NCBI GenBank assembly: GCA_022822425.1
Contig: JAJEBS010000190.1
Coordinates: forward strand, 16,386 to 80,385
Direction of reading: 5' to 3'
DNA length: 64,000 nt
Source of the DNA: Gemmatimonadota bacterium
GTDB lineage: Bacteria > Gemmatimonadota > Gemmatimonadetes > Longimicrobiales > Gaopeijiaceae
Positions 49,145 through 58,787 of the stretch are shown here, in pieces (the stretch's first letter is position 1; each line of letters begins with the position of its first letter). A program made the position numbers and the translations under genes. The notes beneath the pieces are model-generated. The model was not told the origin of the DNA, ran no database searches, and saw only the letters and a list, made by a program, of their open reading frames with translations.

Positions 49145-50149
49145 ATGCGATACCACACCCCCTCCCATCGGCAGGAACCGGCCCGACGACTGGCGGCCCG
49201 GCTGGCTGGCGCCAACAGCGTCGTGCTCACAACCCACATGAATCCAGATGCCGACGGGGCCGGATCCGCGATTGCGCTGCTCGCGTGGCTGCGCGACCGG
49301 GGCACCGAAGGTTGGTTCGTGCCGCCCACGCCCCTTCCCGCGCGCTACCGTTTCCTGCTTCCCGAGCAGGAGTGGCACCTTCCCGCGAGTTCCGCCGGCG
49401 CGGCGCGCGCGTGCGCGGCCGCGGATCTGGTCGTGGTGGTGGACGCCGGAGACCTGCCCCGCCTGGGCCGCGTGAAGCCCATGGTCGAAGGGCGGCCCAC
49501 GGTGGTGATCGACCACCACACCACCCCCACCCGTCCCATCCCCGGCGACCGCCTGGTCGACACCCGGGCATGCGCGACCGCGGAACTGGTGTACGATATC
49601 CTGATTGCCGCGGGAGCACGCTGGACCCGTGCCATCGACGACGCGCTCTACGCCGCCATCGTCGACGACACGGGGTCCTTCGCCTACAGCAACGTCACCC
49701 GCGACACCCATCTCCTGGCGGCCGAACTGGTGCAGCGGGGCGTCGACGTGGCCGTCATCCACCGGCAGCTCTTCGAGTCCATGGATGTGCGCCGGCTCGA
49801 GTTGCTGCGAGAGTGCCTGGGGGAGCTGCGGGCCGAGGATGGCCTGTCGTGGATCACGGTGCCCGACCAGGCCTATCGTGAGCTGAAGGCCACCAGCGAC
49901 GATCTGGAGGGGCTGGTGGACTATCCCCGCGCCATCAAGGGGGTGGAGGTCGCGATGTTGTTCCGTACCACCAACGACGGTGCGACCAAGGTGTCGTTCC
50001 GTTCCAACGGACCGGTCGACGTGGACGGGATCGCCCGCAGCTTCGGGGGTGGCGGCCACGCCAAGGCGGCGGGGGCGCTGGTGTCGCGCCCCCTGGAGGA
50101 GGTGCGCGCCGACGTCGTGAACGCGGCCCGCGCCCTGGTGCGGAAATGA
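49145..50149 (+). CDS. nrnA: DHH/DHHA1 bifunctional oligoribonuclease/PAP phosphatase
   Basis: VLTTHMNPDADGAGSAIALLAWL, VVIDHHTTPTRPI, AAIVDDTGSFAYSNVT, SFGGGGHAKAAGALV. Confidence 0.95.
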   Translation: MRYHTPSHRQEPARRLAARLAGANSVVLTTHMNPDADGAGSAIALLAWLRDRGTEGWFVPPTPLPARYRFLLPEQEWHLPASSAGAARACAAADLVVVVDAGDLPRLGRVKPMVEGRPTVVIDHHTTPTRPIPGDRLVDTRACATAELVYDILIAAGARWTRAIDDALYAAIVDDTGSFAYSNVTRDTHLLAAELVQRGVDVAVIHRQLFESMDVRRLELLRECLGELRAEDGLSWITVPDQAYRELKATSDDLEGLVDYPRAIKGVEVAMLFRTTNDGATKVSFRSNGPVDVDGIARSFGGGGHAKAAGALVSRPLEEVRADVVNAARALVRK

Positions 50150-50637
50150 GAGCCGGCCGCACGGGCGGGAGAGGCTCCGCGCGGCCGCGCACGCCCGGCG
50201 AACGGCGTGCGGGCTCCACTGCGGACGACCCGGTCGATCCGGGGGTCCCGGAGGGGCTTGTCACGACCCTCGCCCTGGTGCGCAGCCGCCTCGGCACGGA
50301 CTCCATCGATCGCCTCTGGATCTTCCCCCCGATGACCCGCGGGCGGCGCGAGCACGGGCTGGTTGCGATAAGTTGCTTTGCCGAAAAGGAGCGCCGCCGA
50401 TTGTTCACGGCCGCCTACCAGGCCAGGAGGCGGGGCCTCGACCTCGGCGTGGACCCCGAGCTGGTCGAGCAGGGCCTGGCTCCCGCCGATTCGCTTGCGC
50501 GCGTGATGACCGGGGTCGTCCGGCGCGAATCCCTCGACCTCGGAGAGCCGCGCGAGATCGTCGTCGGGGGCGACGCGGCGACGCTGGACCGCCTCGCGGC
50601 TGAACTTGAGGAGCGCGTCAGGGTCCAAGGATTATGA
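50146..50637 (+). CDS. conserved-looking hypothetical protein
   Basis: 163 aa, 4-bp overlaps with both nrnA upstream and fur downstream; SIDRLWIFPPMTRGRREHGLVAISCF core. Confidence 0.7.
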   Translation: MRAGRTGGRGSARPRTPGERRAGSTADDPVDPGVPEGLVTTLALVRSRLGTDSIDRLWIFPPMTRGRREHGLVAISCFAEKERRRLFTAAYQARRRGLDLGVDPELVEQGLAPADSLARVMTGVVRRESLDLGEPREIVVGGDAATLDRLAAELEERVRVQGL

Positions 50638-51131
50638 AGACGACGGAAGCCCACCCCTTCGTGCGCCTGTTCGGTCGCTATCTGCGCGACCAGGGATTCC
50701 CCATGACCCAGCAGCGCGCATCCGTCGCCGATGTGGTGTTCGGTTCCGACGAGCACCTCTCGGTGGAGGAGATCGAGGGCTGTCTGCGCGGCCGGGGCGA
50801 GCGCATCGGCAAGGCCACCATCTACCGCACGCTCGATCTGCTGGTGCGCTCCAAGCTGGTCGACGAGCACGATTTCGGGGAAGGCTTCAAGCGCTATGAA
50901 CATCGCCTCTCGCGCCAGCCGGTGCACGAGCACCTCATCTGCCTCTCGTGCGGCAAGGTCACCGAGTTCCGCTCGAGCGAGATCCTGCGGCTTGAGGAGC
51001 GGGTTGCGCGCGAGCACGGCTTTCGGCCCTCCCGCCACAAGCTGGAGATCTACGGCCTGTGCGCCGACTGTCGGCAGTCGGGAGCGAGGCTCGAGGATGA
51101 AGGGTTGACCTGCCCCATCGAGAGCGTCTGA
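50634..51131 (+). CDS. Fur family transcriptional regulator
   Basis: GFPMTQQRASVADVVFGSDEHLSVEEIEGCLRGRGERIGKATIYRTLDLLVRSKLV; HEHLICLSCGKVTEF; CADC. Confidence 0.95.
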   Translation: MKTTEAHPFVRLFGRYLRDQGFPMTQQRASVADVVFGSDEHLSVEEIEGCLRGRGERIGKATIYRTLDLLVRSKLVDEHDFGEGFKRYEHRLSRQPVHEHLICLSCGKVTEFRSSEILRLEERVAREHGFRPSRHKLEIYGLCADCRQSGARLEDEGLTCPIESV

Positions 51132-51145
51132 GCGGGCACCGGACG

Positions 51146-52123
51146 ATGCCGAATCTGAGGTCGCCGGGCACGGGCCGAGGCGCCGTCGCCGGCGAAGCCG
51201 CGACCGGGTCCCTTCCACCGGCCCTGACGGGACTGAGCTGGGGGCTTCCGCGCACGTTTCTGGGTCTCGACGAGGCGACGAGCGCTTTCGCGTCCGCGCG
51301 CGCTCTCATCCTGCCGGTTCCCTACGAGGCCACGACGACGTGGGGCACGGGAACCCGCTACGGGCCGCGCGCCATCCTGGATGCCTCCCACTACGTCGAA
51401 CTCTACGACAACGAGCTGGATACCGAGCCGTGCCGCGCCGGAATCCACACTCTTCCCGCCCTGGAGCTGACCCGCGACGGACCCGCCGCCGCCCTGGCGG
51501 AGCTGGAGGAGGCCTGGGGAACCGTGTACGATGCGGCCGAGGGTCGCTTCCTGACGATGCTGGGCGGCGAGCATTCCATCTCCTCGGCGGCCATTCGCGC
51601 GGTCGCGGAGCGCCATCGGGAACGCCTCTCCGTGCTTCAGCTCGACGCCCACGCCGACCTGCGCGCCTCCCACGACGGGTCCCCGTTCTCGCACGCGTGC
51701 GCAATGACGCGGATCGTGGACCACGCCGACATCGTCGCGGTCGGGCTGCGCGGGGTCAGCCTGGAGGAGGTGGAGGCGGCGCGCCGCGAACCCGGCGTCA
51801 CGCTCATCTTCGCGGACGAGATGGAACGGGACGAAGCCTGGATGGAGCGCGCCCTGGATGCGCTCGGACCGCTGGTGTACCTCACCTTCGACGTCGACTA
51901 CTTCGACCCGTCGCTGGTTCCGAGCACGGGAACGCCCGAGCCGGGAGGCGGCGCATGGTACCCGACGCTGCGCTTCCTGCGCCGGGTCTTCGCCGAACGC
52001 CGGGTGGTGGCCGCCGACGTGGTGGAACTGGCGCCCATCCCGGGCCTCCGGGCACCGGACTTTCTGGTGGCCCGACTGGTCTACAAGCTGATCGCCTATG
52101 GCACTGAGGGCAGGCGACCGTGA
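51146..52123 (+). CDS. speB: agmatinase/arginase family ureohydrolase
   Basis: TWGTGTRYGPRAILDAS, GGEHSISSAAIRA, LDAHADLRASHDG, LTFDVDYFDPSLVPSTGTPEPGG. Confidence 0.93.
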   Translation: MPNLRSPGTGRGAVAGEAATGSLPPALTGLSWGLPRTFLGLDEATSAFASARALILPVPYEATTTWGTGTRYGPRAILDASHYVELYDNELDTEPCRAGIHTLPALELTRDGPAAALAELEEAWGTVYDAAEGRFLTMLGGEHSISSAAIRAVAERHRERLSVLQLDAHADLRASHDGSPFSHACAMTRIVDHADIVAVGLRGVSLEEVEAARREPGVTLIFADEMERDEAWMERALDALGPLVYLTFDVDYFDPSLVPSTGTPEPGGGAWYPTLRFLRRVFAERRVVAADVVELAPIPGLRAPDFLVARLVYKLIAYGTEGRRP

Positions 52124-53787
52124 GCGCCTCCGGCCGACCCCGACCCGTAGACACGCCGGGCGCCGTACAGCCTGCGGGCCGGCCCGGCACCCTGGCCGGC
52201 GCCGCAGATCCCGGTTTCGCGCGCGCACCGCAACGGACATCCACTCTGTCCTTCGGTCTGGAAGTCACGCCCTACGACGTTCTGGCGAAGGCGATGGACC
52301 GCTCCGCGGGCGCCTCGCGCATCGACGACAACGACATCCGGCTGAACTTCGATGGACCGCACACCTTCGCAAGCTGGATCGACGCCATCGAGCGCGGCCG
52401 CCGGTTCGTCCACTTCGAGAACTATGTCGTGCGCGACGACAGGACCGGCCGCGCCTTCCGCGACGTCCTCGTGGCCAAGGCGGAGCAGGGCGTGGAGGTA
52501 CGGGTCCTCTACGACTGGGTGGGGTGCTGGGCGACGCCCGCCCGCTACTGGAAGCCGTTCCGCGAGAAGGGCGTCCAGGTGCGCGCCTTCAACCGGCCCG
52601 CCCTGCGCGATCCCTTCGGGGTGCTTCAGCGCGACCACCGCAAGCTGGTGTGCGTCGATGGCGAAGTGGCCTTCGTGGGGGGGTTCTGCGTCGGCGACGA
52701 GTGGGCGGGAACGGAGGAGCGCGCGCCCTGGCGCGACACCGGCGCCGAACTGCGGGGCCCGGCGGCGCTGGCGGCGGCGCGCGCGTTCGGACGGCTGTGG
52801 GACGAGATCGGCGACCCCGTGCCCGCGGAACTGCTGGACGAGGTCGTGCCGGAGGCGGCGGGCCAGACCCCGGTCTGGGTCATCGAGGGCAGGCCCTGGA
52901 GAGCCCGGGTCTACCGGGTGACCCAGTTGGCCGCGGCCAGCGTGCGCCGGCGACTCTGGATCACCGATCCCTACTTCATCGCGCCTCGCCCGGTTGCCGA
53001 AGCGCTGGCGGCGGCCGCCCGGGACGGAGTGGATGTGCGCATCCTGGTGCCCGCCCACAACAACTGGCCTCTGGTAGGAAGCCTGGCGCGAGGGGGTTAT
53101 CGGGATCTGCTGAAGGCGGGCGTACGGCTGTTCGAGTGGCAGGGACCGATGATTCACGCCAAGACGGCGGTGGCCGACGGCGTCTGGAGCCGCATCGGAT
53201 CGAGCAACCTCAACGCGGCCAGCCTGCTCGGCAACTGGGAGATCGACATCGGCGTGCTCGACCGCAGGCTGGCCCGGCAGCTGGAGGGTCTCTTCCTGGC
53301 CGATCTGGCCTCATCGATCGAGATCGTTCTGCCCTCCGGACGGGACGGGCGTGCGGCGCGCCCGCCGGCGAGGGAGCCCGAGCAGCGCCCCATCGAGCCT
53401 CCGGAACGCCTCATGGAGCGACTGGAGCACTGGCGCAACTCCCCGGATCGCGGTGGGTGGCGCATCAGCGACCTGGTGCGCGCGGGCTCGACGCTGGGCG
53501 ACGCCATCGCCGGCCGCCGCCTGTTGGAGCGTGAGGCGCGCACCGTGCTGGGAACCACGGCCGGCATACTCATCGGACTCGCGCTGCTGTCCGCCTTTTT
53601 CCCCCGAACCGTGGCGTGGACCTTCGCCGCCCTTCTGGGGTGGCTGGGTGTCACGGCCGGCGCCCGCGCGTGGGCAGAAGCCAGACGCGCCCGCTCGGGC
53701 CCGGCATCCGGGGAAACCGGGCAGTCGGACATCCGGCCGCCACGGACATCCGCAGCTCGTCCTCAGCCCCGCAAAGGCAATCCGTGA
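52120..53787 (+). CDS. phospholipase D-domain protein (cardiolipin synthase-like)
   Basis: Two HKD motifs: DHRKLVCVDGEVAFVGGFCVGDEW and IHAKTAVADGVWSRIGSSNLNAASLLGNWEID; C-terminal TM pair. Confidence 0.92.
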   Translation: MSASGRPRPVDTPGAVQPAGRPGTLAGAADPGFARAPQRTSTLSFGLEVTPYDVLAKAMDRSAGASRIDDNDIRLNFDGPHTFASWIDAIERGRRFVHFENYVVRDDRTGRAFRDVLVAKAEQGVEVRVLYDWVGCWATPARYWKPFREKGVQVRAFNRPALRDPFGVLQRDHRKLVCVDGEVAFVGGFCVGDEWAGTEERAPWRDTGAELRGPAALAAARAFGRLWDEIGDPVPAELLDEVVPEAAGQTPVWVIEGRPWRARVYRVTQLAAASVRRRLWITDPYFIAPRPVAEALAAAARDGVDVRILVPAHNNWPLVGSLARGGYRDLLKAGVRLFEWQGPMIHAKTAVADGVWSRIGSSNLNAASLLGNWEIDIGVLDRRLARQLEGLFLADLASSIEIVLPSGRDGRAARPPAREPEQRPIEPPERLMERLEHWRNSPDRGGWRISDLVRAGSTLGDAIAGRRLLEREARTVLGTTAGILIGLALLSAFFPRTVAWTFAALLGWLGVTAGARAWAEARRARSGPASGETGQSDIRPPRTSAARPQPRKGNP

Positions 53788-54512
53788 CCGACTCGATAGG
53801 TTTGGCAGGCGTCTTCCTGGCAGGAACGATTTCCTTCCTCTCCCCGTGCGTCCTTCCTCTCGTGCCCGGCTACCTCTCGTTCATCACGGGCATGAGCCTG
53901 GAGGACCTGCGCAGCGGCGTGGACCGGCGCGCCGCGCTGACCCATTCCCTCCTGTTCGTTTCCGGGTTCACGCTGATCTTCGTACTGATGGGCGCGTCGG
54001 CTTCCTTCCTGGGCCAGTTCTTCCGCGCCTACGACCTGTGGATCGCGCGAATCGGCGGCGTGATCATCATCGTCCTGGGGCTGTACCTCGCCGGCGTGCT
54101 GCGCCTCACCCCGCTGGACCGGGAACGGCGCCTGCATCTGAACGACAAGCCCGTCGGTCACCTGGGAACCTTGGGGGTGGGGGCCGCCTTTGCGGCCGGA
54201 TGGACTCCCTGCATCGGGCCCATGCTGGGGACGGCCCTCACCCTGGCCGCAACGGCCGAATACATGTGGGCGGGCGTGGGATACCTCTTCGTCTACTCGA
54301 TGGGGCTGGCGGTGCCGTTTCTCCTGGCCACGCTCGCGGTGGATGCCTTCCTGCGCGGATTTCAGCGCTTCCGGCACCTGCTCCCCGCGCTTCAGGTCGC
54401 TGCCGGCGTTCTCCTGATCGTCGTCGGGGTGATGCTGGTCAGCGGGACGTTCACCCTGCTCAGCACGTACCTGATCCGCTTCACGCCCGACTTCATTCTG
54501 GAGATGCTCTGA
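53784..54512 (+). CDS. ccdA: CcdA-family cytochrome c biogenesis protein
   Basis: GVFLAGTISFLSPCVLPLVPGYLSFITGMSLEDL; GVGAAFAAGWTPCIGPMLGTALTLAA. Confidence 0.95.
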   Translation: MTDSIGLAGVFLAGTISFLSPCVLPLVPGYLSFITGMSLEDLRSGVDRRAALTHSLLFVSGFTLIFVLMGASASFLGQFFRAYDLWIARIGGVIIIVLGLYLAGVLRLTPLDRERRLHLNDKPVGHLGTLGVGAAFAAGWTPCIGPMLGTALTLAATAEYMWAGVGYLFVYSMGLAVPFLLATLAVDAFLRGFQRFRHLLPALQVAAGVLLIVVGVMLVSGTFTLLSTYLIRFTPDFILEML

Positions 54513-54532
54513 GGCGGAAGGTGTCCCCGGGA

Positions 54533-55981
54533 CTACCCGGCTTCCACCTCCGCCTCGGCCTCGATCTCAACCAGGTAGCCCTCGCCGACCAGACCCGTGC
54601 GGATGAGGGTATTGGCGGGCAGCACCTTCCGGAACCTGTGGCCGTGCGCGCGCGCCACCGCCTCCCAGTCGGTGGCCTCCCCGATGTAGAGCCGGGTGCG
54701 CACGACGTCGGAGAGCCCGGCGCCCAGCGAATTCAGCGCCCCCTCCACCTTGTCGATCGCGAAGTGGGTCTGGGCGCCGGCGTCGTCGCCCCCGATCAGC
54801 CGGCTGCCGTGGGTCGCGGTGGTGCCCGCGACCCGGATGCGGTTGCCGGTCCGCACGGCGCGGCTGAAACCGGCCACCTCCTCCCACATGGTCCCGGAGG
54901 AGGCCCGCGCGCGCCCGTCGGCGCCGTGCCGCACCGGGTACGGGGCGGGCAAGCGGTCTACGTGGTGGCGCAGATCTCCTGCGGCGGTCAGGTAGGGCGG
55001 GCGCCGGTATTCGTCGCCGCAGTCCCCCGGGATGGGATCCAGGCGCGCCGCCGCCCCATCCAGCTCGGCGAGCGCATCGCCGTCCAGCGAGAAGTCGAAG
55101 AGCCGCAGGTTGTCTTCGAGGTAGCTGCGCCCCCCCGGCCGTGCGCCCACGATCACGCCGGCCACGCAGGGCTGCTCGAGCACATAGCGGCCCGCCACGT
55201 TGGCGATCGACACGCCCAGCCGGTCGGCGACCCTGCGCGCCGCGCGCAGCACCTCCTGAAAGCGATCCCATCCCCCCGCCTGGTCCACGAAGCGGCGGTA
55301 CTTCATCTGCGACCACGTCAGGGCGTCGTCGATCGGGGGCGCCGGGCGTCCCAGCCAGCGGTCGCTCAGCAGCCCGCCGGCAAGGGCCCCGTAGGCCAGC
55401 AGCTGCACGCCGTGGGTCCGGCACACCTCGGTCATGGCCCCGGCCGCGCGCCGGTCCAGCAGCGAAAGGCAGACCTGGTTGCTGACGATGGGCATGCCGC
55501 TGTGCAGCGCCATGTTCAGGTGCACCGCATCCAGGTTGGTCACCCCCAGGTGCAGGATCTTCCCCTCGGCCTGCAGGTCCGCCAGGTGGAACAGACAGTC
55601 CAGCCAGCTCGGGTCGGCGTAGTTCCAGGCGTGGAACTGGAGCAGATCGATGCGCTCCACCCCGATCCTCCCGAGCGAACGGTCGACCGCGGCCTCCACC
55701 TCGGACCGCGACGACGCGCCCGGAGACGGCACCCACTTGGTGAGCACGCGAACCCCTTTCCGGCGGCGGGCCAGGCTCCCCGCGATGATCTCGGCGGAGC
55801 CGTAGTGATCGGCGGCGTCGAAAGTGTCCAGGCCCGCATCCACATGGGGCTCCAGGGCACGCGCCGCTCCGTCCGGATCGAGCCGGCTCCCGCCACGTTC
55901 CTGGTCCGCGACCTGCCAGAGCCCGTTCAGCACCCGCGACACGCGCAGCCCCGGCGCCAGCTTCCGGTGCTCGACGCTCAT
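54533..55981 (-). CDS. aldo/keto reductase with C-terminal RidA-like domain
   Basis: AKR part (DAGLDTFDAADHYGSAEIIAGSLA; LTKWVPSP; LLQFHAWNY) followed by RidA/YjgF-like part (GNRIRVAGTTATHGSRLIGGDDAGAQTHFAIDKVEGALNSLGAGLSDVVRTRLYIGEATDWEAVARAHGHRF) in one frame. Confidence 0.88.
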   Translation of the reverse strand: MSVEHRKLAPGLRVSRVLNGLWQVADQERGGSRLDPDGAARALEPHVDAGLDTFDAADHYGSAEIIAGSLARRRKGVRVLTKWVPSPGASSRSEVEAAVDRSLGRIGVERIDLLQFHAWNYADPSWLDCLFHLADLQAEGKILHLGVTNLDAVHLNMALHSGMPIVSNQVCLSLLDRRAAGAMTEVCRTHGVQLLAYGALAGGLLSDRWLGRPAPPIDDALTWSQMKYRRFVDQAGGWDRFQEVLRAARRVADRLGVSIANVAGRYVLEQPCVAGVIVGARPGGRSYLEDNLRLFDFSLDGDALAELDGAAARLDPIPGDCGDEYRRPPYLTAAGDLRHHVDRLPAPYPVRHGADGRARASSGTMWEEVAGFSRAVRTGNRIRVAGTTATHGSRLIGGDDAGAQTHFAIDKVEGALNSLGAGLSDVVRTRLYIGEATDWEAVARAHGHRFRKVLPANTLIRTGLVGEGYLVEIEAEAEVEAG

Positions 55982-57486
55982 TCAGGCGGGAGTTCGCGGA
56001 AGATGCGCGCCACGTCGGCGCCGGAAGTCCTGAGCGCGGTCATCTTCCACAGGTAAACCCCGGAAGCGATGGCCATCACGAGCAGCCACACCCACGTGGG
56101 ATGGAAGTACCACGCCGCCACCTCGGTGGTCAGGTCCCGCAGCACCTGCACGAACAGGAAGGTCCCCAGCACCACCACTCCCGCGCCGCCCACCAGAGTC
56201 CGCGCCGCGCGCCCGGTCAGCACGGTCACGCGCGCTGCCAGGTCCGGGTTGCGCCGCGGCAGCGTTAGCAGCGCCAGGCACATGAGTCCGAAGTTGACCA
56301 GCATCGAGATGACGAGGATGTCGATCCCGAGGAAGAAGTCGCCCGCGAGATGACTGCCCGTGATCCCCACCGAAGCCATGACTCCGCTGGCGATGATGGC
56401 GACGTGGGGCGTGCGCCGGCGCGGGTGCACCGCGGCGGCCTTCTTCGGAAAGATGCCGTCCTCCGCCCACGCGAACATCATGCGCGACACCGCCAGCAGC
56501 ATCGCCGGAAGGTCGTTGATCAGCGCCACCGCGGCCCCGCCGACGATGACCACCGTCCACCCCGCGGGCAGCAGATAGCCGAGCAGTCCCGGCGCCGTGA
56601 GGTCCCGCACCTGTGCCTCGGCGGCGATGAAGCTCCACGGGACCGCGTGGTACACCGCCGCCGTGAACAGGAAGTAGAAGCCACCGACGATCGTGATCGC
56701 GAGCCCGATCGCAAGCGGCAGGTTGCGCCCCGGATTCTTCGCCTCGCCCCCCGCCTGGGCGATGGAATCGAAGCCGATGAAGGTGGCGAAGAGCAGCACC
56801 GACGCCGCCAGCAGGGTGCGCGGTTCGAGCGCGGGTGCGACCTCCGCGGGGATGGACCGGCCCTCGGACGCGGAGAGCGCGGCTGCGAAGTCCCCGTGGT
56901 CGAAGGCGAATCCGGCCACGATCACCACCGCGCCCAGCGCGAACATCAGGAACATCATCGGCACCAGGGTGCGCTCGTAGAGCCCGAGCCCGCGCACGTT
57001 CACCAGCACGAAGGTCCACAGGAACGCGAGCGCCAGCCCCACCCGCACCGTACCGGTGTCGAGGGCGTCCGCGATGGCGAGCCACTCCAGCGCACCCGCG
57101 ATGTCGCGCAGGAAGGGAATCAGAATGTAGGAGACGACGCCGATGGCGATGGACAGCCCGAACCACTGCGAGAAGCTGGCCACGAAGCCCCAGTACGGGC
57201 TCAGCGCCCGGCTAGCATAGACGTAGCTGCCTCCCGCCCGCGGCATCGCCGAGCCCAGGCTGGCGTAGGCCAGGGCGGCCAGGACCGCGGGGAGGGCCGC
57301 GAAGAGGTACGCGGGCAGCACCCAGGGCCCGATCCCGGGGATGCTGCGCTGGATCATGAACGGCATCACGTTGATGGCGGCGCCGAGCATCGCGCAGATC
57401 CCGGTCGCCGCCAGCCCCATGAGCCCGAGTTCGCGGACGAGCCCGGTGGTCGGCCGGGAACCGGCGGATGTCTCTCGATCGCTCAT
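55978..57486 (-). CDS. APC-family amino acid permease
   Basis: 502 aa; GLMGLAATGICAMLGAAINVMPFMIQRSIPGIGPWVLPAYLFAALPAVLAALAYASLGSAMPRAGGSYVYASRALSPYWGF. Confidence 0.92.
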   Translation of the reverse strand: MSDRETSAGSRPTTGLVRELGLMGLAATGICAMLGAAINVMPFMIQRSIPGIGPWVLPAYLFAALPAVLAALAYASLGSAMPRAGGSYVYASRALSPYWGFVASFSQWFGLSIAIGVVSYILIPFLRDIAGALEWLAIADALDTGTVRVGLALAFLWTFVLVNVRGLGLYERTLVPMMFLMFALGAVVIVAGFAFDHGDFAAALSASEGRSIPAEVAPALEPRTLLAASVLLFATFIGFDSIAQAGGEAKNPGRNLPLAIGLAITIVGGFYFLFTAAVYHAVPWSFIAAEAQVRDLTAPGLLGYLLPAGWTVVIVGGAAVALINDLPAMLLAVSRMMFAWAEDGIFPKKAAAVHPRRRTPHVAIIASGVMASVGITGSHLAGDFFLGIDILVISMLVNFGLMCLALLTLPRRNPDLAARVTVLTGRAARTLVGGAGVVVLGTFLFVQVLRDLTTEVAAWYFHPTWVWLLVMAIASGVYLWKMTALRTSGADVARIFRELPPE

Positions 57487-57542
57487 CGGTCGCGGTGTGC
57501 TCCTTGGCCGGCAGTCCGGGGGAAGTTCGTATCCGCGGGCCG

Positions 57543-58595
57543 TCAGAACCAGCGCTTCATCAGGCGGGGCTCGACATCGACGACTTCACCCTTCACGGTG
57601 TCCACGACCACCCGCACCCAGCCTATGTCAGGGGATCCGTAGGTCTCAAGACGCGTGAAGTTGGCGAGTCCGCGCCCTTCTTCGTCCGTCAGGGGCTGGT
57701 CCATCCGGAAGGTGTGCGTGTCTCCGTGGATGAAGAGGACGTCCCCGGGGAAGGCGGCCACATGATCCCGCAACGCGCTGACGAAGGGCCCGTACCCGTC
57801 CCCGCCCCCGCTCTCGAGGCGAACGTTGGCGTGCGCTGCGAGCACGATCCCGGAGGCCCCGGTGGCCCGCGCCTCGTCGAACACGGCATCCATCCAGGCA
57901 AGCGCCGCCTCGCTCCGGCGGGCAACCTCCTGGTCGTGCCGGTGGTCGCGCTCCGGGAACTGCGCCGTCGCGTCGAACGACCCCACCACGTGCAGGGTGG
58001 CGAAGACGAAGCCGCCCCGGGTCCAGCGCTGGTTCTCCGGGAACTCGGCGAACCCGGCATCCTTCGCCTGCGATGTGACGGGCATCGGGACTGCGCCGAG
58101 GCTGGATGACGGATCGTCGAAGAAAACCCGGCGCAGCATCGCCAGCCGATCGAGAGGGTCGTAGCCGCCTGCGCCTGGCGCATGGCAGTCCGCCCACTCG
58201 TTGTCGCCCGGCGTGTATACGACCGGAACCGACACGTCGTCCAGCTGCCCGCGGATGTCCTGCAGCACCTCGTCCGCGCAGGACCCGCCCAGGATGTCGC
58301 CGATGTGGATCAGGAAATCCACCCCGGGTGACTGGGCGTCCAGCAGCATCCGTCGGGCCCGGGGCTCCTCCCATGGGTAGTAGGGTCCGTCCCCGTAGAC
58401 CCCGAAGGCGATGGCGCCGGGTGGGGGAGGATCGGCGGGAGGTGGGTCGGCGCACCCGGCCAAGAGGCCCGATGCCAGCCAGATCACTGCCGCAATCCGC
58501 CGGCCCACGCGCACGGATGCGTGAGGTGCGGGCGCTTCCCGCCCGATCTTGCGGGCAACCCGTTCGCGCCCGCGGCGTTCCGGCTCCGTTTCCAT
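57543..58595 (-). CDS. calcineurin-like metallophosphoesterase lipoprotein
   Basis: LASGLLAGCADPP lipobox; FGVYGDGPYY, LIHIGDILGGSCADE, YTPGDNEWADCH, FIHGDTHTFRMD. Confidence 0.82.
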   Translation of the reverse strand: METEPERRGRERVARKIGREAPAPHASVRVGRRIAAVIWLASGLLAGCADPPPADPPPPGAIAFGVYGDGPYYPWEEPRARRMLLDAQSPGVDFLIHIGDILGGSCADEVLQDIRGQLDDVSVPVVYTPGDNEWADCHAPGAGGYDPLDRLAMLRRVFFDDPSSSLGAVPMPVTSQAKDAGFAEFPENQRWTRGGFVFATLHVVGSFDATAQFPERDHRHDQEVARRSEAALAWMDAVFDEARATGASGIVLAAHANVRLESGGGDGYGPFVSALRDHVAAFPGDVLFIHGDTHTFRMDQPLTDEEGRGLANFTRLETYGSPDIGWVRVVVDTVKGEVVDVEPRLMKRWF

Positions 58596-58787
58596 GGCCC
58601 TCCCCTGGCGCGGCCGCAACGCGGGAGTGCTCCGTCCTGTCCCGGTCTCGTCACGCGAGCGGGCAACGGAGGCGGACTGGCGTCGTACCCCGATGACGAG
58701 GGTAGCGAGGGCCGCATGTTTCGGGCGCGAAGATTAGCGCGGCTGCGTCGGTCGTGCCAGATGTTTCCGACAAGCCTGACGTGACAG

